Assembly: GCA_022560555.1 (NCBI GenBank) | Contig: JADFSZ010000099.1 | Span: forward strand, 1-6,518 | Source of the DNA: JADFSZ01 sp022560555 [NCBI: PVC group bacterium] | GTDB taxonomy: Bacteria > GCA-001730085 > JADFSZ01 | DNA: 6,518 nucleotides | Reading direction: 5' to 3' | Shown here: piece after piece, positions 1-6,473 of the stretch | Layout of the letters: every line of letters starts with the position of its first letter | Position numbering within the stretch: position 1 is the first letter of the stretch | The notes under the pieces: generated by a model | Seen by the model: the letters and a program-made list of their open reading frames with translations, nothing else | Databases searched by the model: none | Told to the model about the DNA's origin: nothing | Made by a program: the position numbers and the translations under genes

Positions 1-2514
1 GGAACTTTGTCTTTAGATCATGAGATCAGTGTTGTGGATAACAACTCAACGGATGGATCTCAGGAAGCGTTTCAAAGCACCTGGGGGTCTCGTATTGAAC
101 TGATTGAAAACCGGGTGAATTGCGGATTTAGCCAGGCGGTTAATCAGGGGCTTCGAAAATCGATTGGCAAGATGATCCTGCTGATCAATTCCGACGTTAT
201 TTTAAATGATGAAGCCCTGAAAGCGATGGCGGCCTATATAAAGGCGCATCCGGATTGCGGGATGGTGTCTGTTCAGCTCCTTGATGAGGATGGCAAAAAG
301 CAGAATTCTTATGATACCTACCCATGCCTGAGAACGGAAGTATTGGGGAAGCCCCTCACCCGGTATCTCACACGTCGTTTCGGAGCTCACAGGAGCCCCA
401 AGGATGAGGTGATGATGGTAGAGAGTTTGGTAGGAGCCTGTTTTTTGGTGTCACGTGAAGCTCTTGGGGTTGTGGGTCCTATGGATGAACGCTATTATTT
501 TTTTATGGAAGAAACAGAGTGGTGTTATCGCATGAATCGGCAAGGATTTCATATTGCGTTTTTACCCCAAGTCAATGTGATTCATAAACAGGGGCAAACA
601 GCGAGTCAATACTGGTATGAAGCTCGCGTTGAGTATCATATCAGCAAGTATCTTTTTTTTGATCAAGTTTACGGATGGCCCTTACGCGTATGCTCACAGG
701 GTTTATCCGCGTTTAGATGCGGAATCAATTTTCTTTTTAATGCCGTGTTAGGCGTTTTTGTGTCTCAAAATAGAAAAAGAGCGGGCCTTTATGGCTATTT
801 GTTGATGTGGCATGTGCGCGGATGTCCCGGAACGTGGGGCTTGAGAATGAATGAAGCGAAAAAGGTTGAAAAATGTGATGGTTCATCTTCGGGCAAAAAC
901 ACGGTTTGGGTTCGGCAACATATCCCTGAGGATGTAAAAAATGAAATTATCCGGATAACAAAAATGATAGATCAGCCTAGAGCGGAGACGGAATATTTCT
1001 CTTTATTAAAAGAATCGAGTGTGAGAAAAATATGGCGCTTCTCATCCGTTGGGGCGTCAGGATTTGTGATAAAAAAACACATACCCAAGGGAGCCGGAAA
1101 GTGGGTGCGGCAATGGTTCTCGCCCTCACAGGCGAAAAGAGAATATCAAGCTGCGTGGCATTTGCAATCCCTCGGCTTGCCGACGGTGACGCCACTTGCC
1201 TATGGCACAAGTACTCACCAGGGTCCCCGAAAGGAATCATTTATTATTTTTGAAGAAATAAAGAATTTAGGTGTTTTGTCAGTTATTTACGAAGATTTTC
1301 AAAAAAACGGCTGTTCATTTCCGAAGGACGATTTGAAATGTCTTGCCGAGATAACGGCCAAAATGCACACACGTAACATTTATCACGCGGATTTCCATAT
1401 CGGGAATATCGGTGTCGTCAGCCATGGATCAGGCAAACAGTTCATTATTATGGATCTACAGCGGATAAAGTTCAAAGGACATTTGTCTAAAAGGAATCGA
1501 AAAAGAGATCTAGCCTATTTTGTGAGTCGATTTTTAAAAAACGATGCTTTGGCTTTTATCAAAGCGTATAATTCATTTTGTTCGGGGCATAAAGATATTG
1601 TGTTTGATGAGATATGGAGGCTTAAACAAAACATTGGAAACAAAAAACGTAAAAGGCGTTTAGCGCAAGCTCTTTATCCGAAGGGAAGCTGTGTTGTCCG
1701 GGAACATGGCTATAAGATTATTTTAGCCGGACGAAATTTTCAAAATCTGATCAAGAACGAATCAATATGGCCGGCTAAGGTCAAAGCCAATCCGGAGAAT
1801 AGAGTCATAAAAAAGTCAAGAACGTCTCAGGTTTATTATGGGAATTTTGGTAATATTGGGACTTGTTATTATAAAATTGATAATTCCCGCGGAGTTTATG
1901 ATTTTATAAAAAATATATTTCGACCCAGCCGGGCTCTGAGAGCTTGGCGGGCCTTGGCTCGTTTAGAACTTTTGGGCTTTCGTGTGCCACAGGCCGTTTT
2001 GTGTGCCGAAAAAAGAAACCTGATATTTTGGCGGGAGAGTTTTCTTATCACAAAATCCGTATCAGGAGCCGTATCTTTAGACCGGTATATCAAAGAGAAC
2101 GAATTATCTGAGAACTTTGCCGCCAAAAAGAAGTTTATTCTGGAGAACTTGGCCGATTTGCTTTTCAGACTGCATCTGCACAAAATTTACCATGCGGATC
2201 TCAAAGCGGCGAATATTCTTATCGATCCAAAAAATCTCGAGATGACGATTATTGATACGGATCGTGTGTATTTTAAGAAATGTCTTTTCGAGAAACATAT
2301 TGTTAAAAATCTATCACAGCTCAATGCCTCGTTTTTTGAAAATGTCAGTATGAAAGAACGGATGCGTTTTTTTCAAAAATACACACAAGGCGCCATGAGT
2401 CGCCCCCAACGATCCCGAGTTTTAAAGGCTGTTCAAACGAAAACAATTTCACGTTGGAAAGAGATCGGAAGATCCGTAAAGAGTATTCCCGGGGGGGCGA
2501 TGAACCATGCCTAA
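1..2514 (+). CDS. GT2 glycosyltransferase fused to two WaaP/Kdo-kinase-like domains (5' partial)
   Basis: The reading frame is open to the left edge and the GT2 N-terminal strand with the first turn is missing, so roughly 30 or more residues lie upstream; the TTG at 7 is probably internal. Counting that codon as residue 1, residues 1 to about 280 are a GT-A fold glycosyltransferase of the rhamnosyltransferase-like COG1216 type: VVDNNSTDGS (9-18), a DxD-like NSD (61-63), GACFLVSRE (143-151) and an acidic EETEWCYR helix (168-175). Residues about 310-550 form a lipopolysaccharide-kinase-like domain with Lys356 in VIKK, helix-C Glu379, catalytic loop HADFHIGN (460-467) and metal Asp483 in MDLQR. 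Residues about 600-790 form a second such domain with Lys623, HADLKAAN (729-736) and Asp750 in IDTDR, but Ala646 where the helix-C Glu is expected. The predicted role is cytoplasmic or membrane-associated sugar transfer coupled to phosphorylation of a surface glycan. Acceptor and sugar donor are unknown. The domain calls rest on motifs only; the GT2 part is the most secure. Confidence 0.88.
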   Translation, partial: GTLSLDHEISVVDNNSTDGSQEAFQSTWGSRIELIENRVNCGFSQAVNQGLRKSIGKMILLINSDVILNDEALKAMAAYIKAHPDCGMVSVQLLDEDGKKQNSYDTYPCLRTEVLGKPLTRYLTRRFGAHRSPKDEVMMVESLVGACFLVSREALGVVGPMDERYYFFMEETEWCYRMNRQGFHIAFLPQVNVIHKQGQTASQYWYEARVEYHISKYLFFDQVYGWPLRVCSQGLSAFRCGINFLFNAVLGVFVSQNRKRAGLYGYLLMWHVRGCPGTWGLRMNEAKKVEKCDGSSSGKNTVWVRQHIPEDVKNEIIRITKMIDQPRAETEYFSLLKESSVRKIWRFSSVGASGFVIKKHIPKGAGKWVRQWFSPSQAKREYQAAWHLQSLGLPTVTPLAYGTSTHQGPRKESFIIFEEIKNLGVLSVIYEDFQKNGCSFPKDDLKCLAEITAKMHTRNIYHADFHIGNIGVVSHGSGKQFIIMDLQRIKFKGHLSKRNRKRDLAYFVSRFLKNDALAFIKAYNSFCSGHKDIVFDEIWRLKQNIGNKKRKRRLAQALYPKGSCVVREHGYKIILAGRNFQNLIKNESIWPAKVKANPENRVIKKSRTSQVYYGNFGNIGTCYYKIDNSRGVYDFIKNIFRPSRALRAWRALARLELLGFRVPQAVLCAEKRNLIFWRESFLITKSVSGAVSLDRYIKENELSENFAAKKKFILENLADLLFRLHLHKIYHADLKAANILIDPKNLEMTIIDTDRVYFKKCLFEKHIVKNLSQLNASFFENVSMKERMRFFQKYTQGAMSRPQRSRVLKAVQTKTISRWKEIGRSVKSIPGGAMNHA

Positions 2515-3289
2515 TGTATCCATTGTTGTGCCGGTTTACAATCAACCTGAAGTGACAAAACAATGTCTCGAGAGTTTGTTGGCTCACACTTATCAAGGGT
2601 GCGAAATACTTGTGATAGATAACGCTTCTGATGGCCCTACACAGTCGTATTTAAAAACACTGCCTGTGAGGCTTATCACAAACGATGTGAATCGAGGATG
2701 CGCGGGAGCCTGGAATCAGGGAGTGCGTTTGAGCTGCCACGAATATATTTGTATTGTTAACAATGATATTGTTGTCACGCCCGGCTGGCTGGAGGCCCTT
2801 ATGAATTTTTTTCAATCACATCATTATAGTATGATTTCACCCGCGATGAGGGAGGGTGAATTGGATTACGATCTTGATCAATTTAGTCGTCAATTCCAGA
2901 ATTTATGGCGTGATGTGACCCTGAGAGGCGAATTTTACGGAGTGTGTTTTCTGGCCCATCGTACGTTGTATCAAGAGGTGGGACTCTTTGATGAGAATTT
3001 TCGTTTCGGGAAATTTGAAGACGAAGACTTTTATTTTCGTATGCGAAATCAAAATAAAGAAGCGGCCGTAACATGTACCGCATTCATTCATCATTTCGGA
3101 AGCAGGACCATTCAAACTCTTAAGAAAACCCAGGGAGATTTTGAAGAGGATAACCGTAAGTATTTTCAAAAAAAGTGGAAAAAACTTTACTTATGGCGCA
3201 AACTCCGTAAGTGGCGTCTCCTCGGACATCATAAACATGTTACGGACCTTATAAACCGGACACGCGCTTTTATTGCCGGCTCTAAGTGA
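2507..3289 (+). CDS. Family 2 glycosyltransferase (rhamnosyltransferase-like)
   Basis: This 260-residue protein is a complete single-domain GT-A fold glycosyltransferase. Visible motifs are IVVPVYN near the N-terminus (6-12), DNASDG (38-43), the metal/nucleotide-binding NND (85-87), GVCFLAHR (145-152), the acidic FEDEDFYFR (170-178) that holds the usual catalytic-base region, and HHFGSRT (195-201). The C-terminal tail is very basic (KKWKKLYLWRKLRKWR), which would suit peripheral binding to the inner membrane. The ATG start overlaps the end of the preceding fusion gene by 8 bp, with a G-rich stretch (2491-2498) about 8 bases upstream as an imperfect ribosome-binding site; this points to translational coupling. 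It probably adds one sugar to a lipid-linked surface glycan. Sugar and linkage cannot be deduced. It has no transmembrane segments. Confidence 0.92.
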   Translation: MPNVSIVVPVYNQPEVTKQCLESLLAHTYQGCEILVIDNASDGPTQSYLKTLPVRLITNDVNRGCAGAWNQGVRLSCHEYICIVNNDIVVTPGWLEALMNFFQSHHYSMISPAMREGELDYDLDQFSRQFQNLWRDVTLRGEFYGVCFLAHRTLYQEVGLFDENFRFGKFEDEDFYFRMRNQNKEAAVTCTAFIHHFGSRTIQTLKKTQGDFEEDNRKYFQKKWKKLYLWRKLRKWRLLGHHKHVTDLINRTRAFIAGSK

Positions 3290-3324
3290 GATTTGGTACA
3301 ATACCAAAGGATGAACATAAGGGT

Positions 3325-4107
3325 ATGAATAAGACTATGAACAAAAAACCGCTCTCAAGCTTGTCGATATTTTTCCCCTGCTTTAATGATTCCGGGACCA
3401 TCGCGAGTCTTGTTGTTCTTGCGGATCAAATAGCGAATGAATTAACAGACGATTATGAAGTCATTGTTGTTGACGATGGGTCGACGGATGCCAGCCGTGA
3501 CATTCTTATCAGGTTATCCAAAGACTATCCTGCTCTAAAATTGATTCTGCATAGCAAGAATATGGGATATGGCGGTGCGTTAAGGTCAGGATTCCTCGGA
3601 GCGGATAAGGAATGGGTGTTTTATACGGACGGAGATAACCAATATGATGTGCGGGAATTGAAACGCTTGTGCGAACATGTATGTCCTGATATCGATGTGA
3701 TTAACGGATACAAAGTAGAGCGTTCGGACTCTTTGCACAGAATCATTATTGGTAAGACATATCACTATATTATGAAAATCATGTTTGGATTAAAGATCCG
3801 TGATGTTGACTGTGATTTTCGTCTGATAAGAAAAAGTGTTTTTAGCCAATTTCAATTAAAATATAAAAGCGGGGTTGTGTGTGTGGAACTCATAAAGAAA
3901 ATGGAGCTTTTGGGACTCAACTTCGTTAATGTCCCCGTTCAGCATTATTTCCGTATGCACGGTAAATCCCAGTTTTTTAATTTTCGACGATTGTTGAAAG
4001 TTGCTATTGATATTTTTCGCCTATGGGGGGATATCTTTATCGTGTCTAAAATTCGATATAACAAAGAATCGGCCCCGTCCAAAACCCGAGAGATATCATC
4101 AAGATGA
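3325..4107 (+). CDS. DPM1-like family 2 glycosyltransferase
   Basis: The product is 260 residues from the ATG at 3325. It shows the dolichyl-phosphate-mannose-synthase-like GT2 signature: IFFPCFND (15-22), VVDDGSTD (48-55), the DxD-type motif TDGDNQYD (101-108), CDFRLIRK (163-170), and a late YFRMHGKSQFF segment (208-218) of the type that contacts the acceptor phosphate in this group. The C-terminal helix (about 221-241) is amphipathic or weakly hydrophobic, and the GtrB/ArnC-style pair of transmembrane helices is absent. Known relatives transfer a sugar to polyprenyl phosphate or to a glycan; which applies here is unclear. Start choice is uncertain. A GTG at 3286 extends the frame by 13 residues but lies before the conserved core, and an ATG at 3337 is also possible. 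The 35-base gap before it is the only appreciable spacing between genes in this operon. Its stop overlaps the next start (ATGA). Confidence 0.9.
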   Translation: MNKTMNKKPLSSLSIFFPCFNDSGTIASLVVLADQIANELTDDYEVIVVDDGSTDASRDILIRLSKDYPALKLILHSKNMGYGGALRSGFLGADKEWVFYTDGDNQYDVRELKRLCEHVCPDIDVINGYKVERSDSLHRIIIGKTYHYIMKIMFGLKIRDVDCDFRLIRKSVFSQFQLKYKSGVVCVELIKKMELLGLNFVNVPVQHYFRMHGKSQFFNFRRLLKVAIDIFRLWGDIFIVSKIRYNKESAPSKTREISSR

Positions 4108-5108
4108 GAGAATTTGACATCGCAAAAATGTTTGATCATAAGAACGTTCTGATCACAGGTGGTCTTGGTTTTATCGGCAGCACCGTTGCCAGATATCTTG
4201 TCCAAAAAAGCTCGGCGCGCATTGTTCTGGTGGACTCATTGATTCCTGATTACGGCGGGAATCTTTTTAATATCAACGGGATTGAAGAACGCATGCATGT
4301 GAATATTGCGGATGTGCGTGATGAAAACACCATGAACAATATTGTTAAAAAGCAGGATGTTATATTCAATCTCGCGGGAACATCATCGCATGTTGATTCG
4401 ATGAAAGATCCGTTTACGGATTTGGATATCAACTGCCGAAGCCAATTGTCTATTTTGGAAGCCTGTAGAAAACATAATCCAAATGTCAAAATTGTTTTTT
4501 CGGGAACGCGGGGGGAGTATGGACGGGCAGATTATCTCCCGGTTGACGAGAAACATCCGTTGCATCCCACGGACGTTAACGGTATCAACAATATGGCCGG
4601 GGAATGGTATCACATATTGTATAACAATGTGTATGATATTCGTGCGACCTCATTGAGATTAACCAACACGTATGGACCGCGCCATCAGATGAAGCATAGT
4701 AAGCAAGGTTTCTTGAATTGGTTCATACGCCTCGCGATGGAGGATAAAGAAATTCCCATCTATGGCGACGGGGCTCAAAAAAGGGATTTTAACTTTGTTG
4801 ATGATGTGGCTATGGCCTTGATGATAGCGGCCGCGGATGACAAAGCGAATGGGAGAATCTATAATTTAGGAACCCTGGAACCCGTGAGCGTGGCGGATAT
4901 AGCCCGGATGATTATCAAAGAACTCGGACAGGGACGAATTAAGTTTGTTCCTTTCCCGGAGGATAAAAAGAGAATAGAAATCTGGGATTTTTATAGCGAT
5001 TACGGAAAAATAAAAGATGAGCTTGGTTGGAAGCCAAGTACTTCATTGGCTCGAGGGCTTAAAGATACGATCCGGTTTTATAAGAACAACAAAGAGCATT
5101 ATTGGTGA
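4104..5108 (+). CDS. Extended SDR NAD-dependent epimerase/dehydratase-like protein lacking YxxxK
   Basis: This 334-residue protein has the length and layout of sugar-nucleotide epimerases and dehydratases. The Rossmann dinucleotide motif is TGGLGFIGS (18-26), with an acidic residue after beta-2 (VLVDS, Asp44) that favours NAD over NADP. FNLAG (88-92), the Thr of SGTRGEYGR (133-141), LRLTNTYGPR (184-193), a late RDFNFVDDVA (227-236) and YNLGT (253-257) all match the extended SDR fold. At the active site, where YGxSK is expected, it reads NGINN (159-163), so Tyr and Lys are both Asn. From memory, a subgroup of these proteins carries a DVNGIN motif, so the Tyr loss may be ancestral; loss of Lys is less expected. 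It may catalyse a different reaction or bind a nucleotide sugar without oxidising it. It starts in a 4-base ATGA overlap with the upstream gene and sits before an aminotransferase, which fits a nucleotide-sugar modification step. Confidence 0.88.
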   Translation: MREFDIAKMFDHKNVLITGGLGFIGSTVARYLVQKSSARIVLVDSLIPDYGGNLFNINGIEERMHVNIADVRDENTMNNIVKKQDVIFNLAGTSSHVDSMKDPFTDLDINCRSQLSILEACRKHNPNVKIVFSGTRGEYGRADYLPVDEKHPLHPTDVNGINNMAGEWYHILYNNVYDIRATSLRLTNTYGPRHQMKHSKQGFLNWFIRLAMEDKEIPIYGDGAQKRDFNFVDDVAMALMIAAADDKANGRIYNLGTLEPVSVADIARMIIKELGQGRIKFVPFPEDKKRIEIWDFYSDYGKIKDELGWKPSTSLARGLKDTIRFYKNNKEHYW

Positions 5109-6229
5109 ATGTGAACATTCCTTTCTTCTATTATCAGCGTGAATATAAAAACATTCGAGCAGATCTCCAAAAAGCGGCCGGGGATGTATTTGCTTCAGGA
5201 CGATTTATTCTTGGCGATCATCTCAAATCATTTGAACAACAATTCGCACAATTTTGTGGGGCCCCATTTGCTGTTGGTGTCGCAAGCGGAACGGATGCGC
5301 TGACACTCGCCCTTTTGGCTTGTAGACTGAAGCCGGGAGATGAGGTGATAACAGTTGCCAATGGGGCTTATCCGACCATAGTGGGGATTGTAAGGGCAGG
5401 ACTTCGTCCGGTATTTGTTGATATTTGTCCCGAAACATGGCTCATGGATTCCAAACAGATCGCGGGCGCTTGTTCCAAAAAAACGAAAGCCATTATTCCC
5501 GTCCATCTTTTCGGGAATATGGTTGATATGAAGGCCTTGTCCAAAAGTGCGAAAACAAAAAAACTGATTGTTATTGAAGATGCGTGTCAAGCTCATGGAG
5601 GGATTCTTGATAAAAAGAAAGCCGGAACTTTTGGGCGTTTCGGATGTTTTAGTTTTTATCCAACCAAAAATTTGGGGGCCTTCGGAGACGGCGGGGCCAT
5701 CATTATGCATCGTCAAAAGGATTATAACGCCTTAAGACAGTCGAGAAATTATGGGCAATCGGATCGGTACAATCATCCCGTATTTGGATTGAACAGTCGT
5801 CTTGATGAATTGCAGGCGGCCTATTTGAGCGTTAAACTCAAATATTTAAAAAGATGGAATCAGTGGCGATCCCATCTAGCTCATTTGTATCGAGAACATC
5901 TGAAAAAAATTGATGAGATTTCCATGCCTTGTATAAACCCCTTAAGCCGGCAAACCCATCACTTATTTGTGATCCGAGTCAAAAAGAGAAATGCCCTGCA
6001 GGCCCATCTAGCCAAACAGGGGATTATGACCCTCATTCATTATCCGATTCCGGCTCACAGACAAAAAGCCTTTCTGGGGCTTGGTTATAAGGCGGGAGAT
6101 TTGCCTCATACGGAGAGATGCTGCCGCGAAATTTTATCCCTTCCCATAAGCCCCTTTTTAAAACCTTCTGAAGTGCGTACTATTTGCTCTTTGATTGAAG
6201 GGTATTATAAGAAAAATACCCGTTCGTGA
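5105..6229 (+). CDS. DegT/DnrJ/EryC1-family PLP-dependent sugar aminotransferase
   Basis: The product is 374 residues from a GTG start that overlaps the upstream stop codon (GTGA), the commonest coupled arrangement; a TTG one codon earlier and a GTG at 5111 are alternatives, and there is no in-frame ATG nearby. The family pattern is complete: IPFFYYQREY N-terminus, SGRFILG (31-37), SGTDALTLAL phosphate-cup region (61-70), IEDACQAHG with the PLP-contacting Asp (157-165), the Schiff-base Lys188 in SFYPTKNLG (183-191), GDGGA, and NSRLDELQAA (230-239). Such enzymes use glutamate to aminate a keto sugar bound to a nucleotide. The SFYPTKNLGAFGDGGA and NSRLDELQA features resemble the FdtB/QdtB 3-amino-sugar enzymes, but C3 versus C4 specificity cannot be settled here. 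It is cytosolic. It is the last gene of the operon in the window, and the preceding SDR is the obvious candidate partner for its substrate or product. Confidence 0.94.
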   Translation: MNVNIPFFYYQREYKNIRADLQKAAGDVFASGRFILGDHLKSFEQQFAQFCGAPFAVGVASGTDALTLALLACRLKPGDEVITVANGAYPTIVGIVRAGLRPVFVDICPETWLMDSKQIAGACSKKTKAIIPVHLFGNMVDMKALSKSAKTKKLIVIEDACQAHGGILDKKKAGTFGRFGCFSFYPTKNLGAFGDGGAIIMHRQKDYNALRQSRNYGQSDRYNHPVFGLNSRLDELQAAYLSVKLKYLKRWNQWRSHLAHLYREHLKKIDEISMPCINPLSRQTHHLFVIRVKKRNALQAHLAKQGIMTLIHYPIPAHRQKAFLGLGYKAGDLPHTERCCREILSLPISPFLKPSEVRTICSLIEGYYKKNTRS

Positions 6230-6292
6230 TGATGTCAAAGTAATAATAACAAACAGAGTTACTTACATAAAAATTAAAAGTAGATCGTTTTG

Positions 6293-6322
6293 TTGACATA
6301 TACGACATATATGTGCTACTTA
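6293..6322 (+). promoter_or_regulatory. Probable sigma70-type promoter for the riboswitch leader
   Basis: A perfect -35 hexamer TTGACA lies at 6293-6298. Eighteen bases downstream is TACTTA (6317-6322), preceded by TG-C (6314-6316), which would be an extended -10 element; TATAAA at 6321-6326 is a better hexamer but sits 22 bases from the -35. Transcription would begin near 6329-6332, just before the first aptamer. The flanking 6230-6292 stretch is AT-rich and shows no gene. Confidence 0.5.
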
Positions 6323-6342
6323 TAAATACACACATAATATAC

Positions 6343-6424
6343 TACTGAAATAGGGCATACTTTGGGTAACCAAAGGACGCAAAGTTACGGATCCCGCATG
6401 CACGGGATGGCCGATCTACCAGTG
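6343..6424 (+). promoter_or_regulatory. Cyclic di-GMP-I (GEMM-I) riboswitch aptamer, first copy
   Basis: The GEMM-I core is readable by eye. GGGCATAC (6353-6360) is followed by a 6-bp hairpin CTTTGG/CCAAAG (6360-6365 with 6370-6375) capped by the GNRA tetraloop GTAA, then GGACGCAAAG (6375-6384). A second arm has CGG (6388-6390) pairing with CCG (6411-6413) and an inner hairpin ATCCCG/CGGGAT (6391-6396 with 6403-6408), followed by ATGGCCG. The closing stem P1 is TACTG (6343-6347) with CAGTG (6420-6424). In known GEMM-I RNAs the G of the GGC block at Vc2 position 20 selects c-di-GMP over cGAMP; here it is G (6354). Departures from consensus are T at 6358 in the usual GCAAAC and weak pairing at the base of the second arm (GTTA). 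The target gene lies beyond the window. Confidence 0.88.
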
Positions 6425-6432
6425 AATTTGAT

Positions 6433-6473
6433 AATCGTATTGGTTGAGAAGCCGTACGATTTTTTTGGTTTTT
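6433..6473 (+). terminator. Intrinsic terminator between the two aptamers
   Basis: AATCGTA (6433-6439) pairs perfectly with TACGATT (6455-6461). The stem continues inward, after one bulged T, with TGGTT pairing to AGCCG through wobble pairs, capped by a GAGA tetraloop (6446-6449). The hairpin runs straight into seven T (6460-6466), then GG and five more T. It begins 8 bases after the P1 strand of the first aptamer, so it is the likely expression platform of that riboswitch. Whether ligand favours or prevents it cannot be read directly, because it does not overlap P1. Confidence 0.82.

Noticed and set aside
653-660. Run of eight T as a frameshifting site
   Set aside because: It encodes Leu-Phe-Phe in a continuous conserved frame with no alternative product in the other frames; homopolymers of this length occur by chance.
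2491-2497. Run of seven G near the end of the fusion gene, as a slippage or phase-variation site
   Set aside because: It lies in the last few codons. Loss of one G leads to a stop at 2501-2503 rather than fusion with the next gene, so it would barely change the product.
3286-3324. GTG start at 3286 for the DPM1-like transferase, overlapping the previous stop
   Set aside because: The added 13 residues precede the conserved fold and resemble nothing known, and ATG codons at 3325 and 3337 are available. It is not excluded, only less likely.
3311-3328. Tiny ORF (five codons) from the ATG at 3311
   Set aside because: It has only a few codons, and the purine-rich bases directly touching the ATG are too close to serve as its ribosome-binding site.
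5228-5716. Long reverse-strand ORF (162 codons) inside the aminotransferase gene
   Set aside because: It is antisense to a well-conserved gene, has no recognisable domain, and is explained as a shadow of the coding strand. The other reverse-strand ORFs in the window were rejected for the same reason.
6238-6264. Inverted repeat AAGTAA/TTACTT after the last gene, as an operon terminator
   Set aside because: The stem is only 6 AT-rich pairs around a 15-base loop and no T tract follows, so it would not terminate well.
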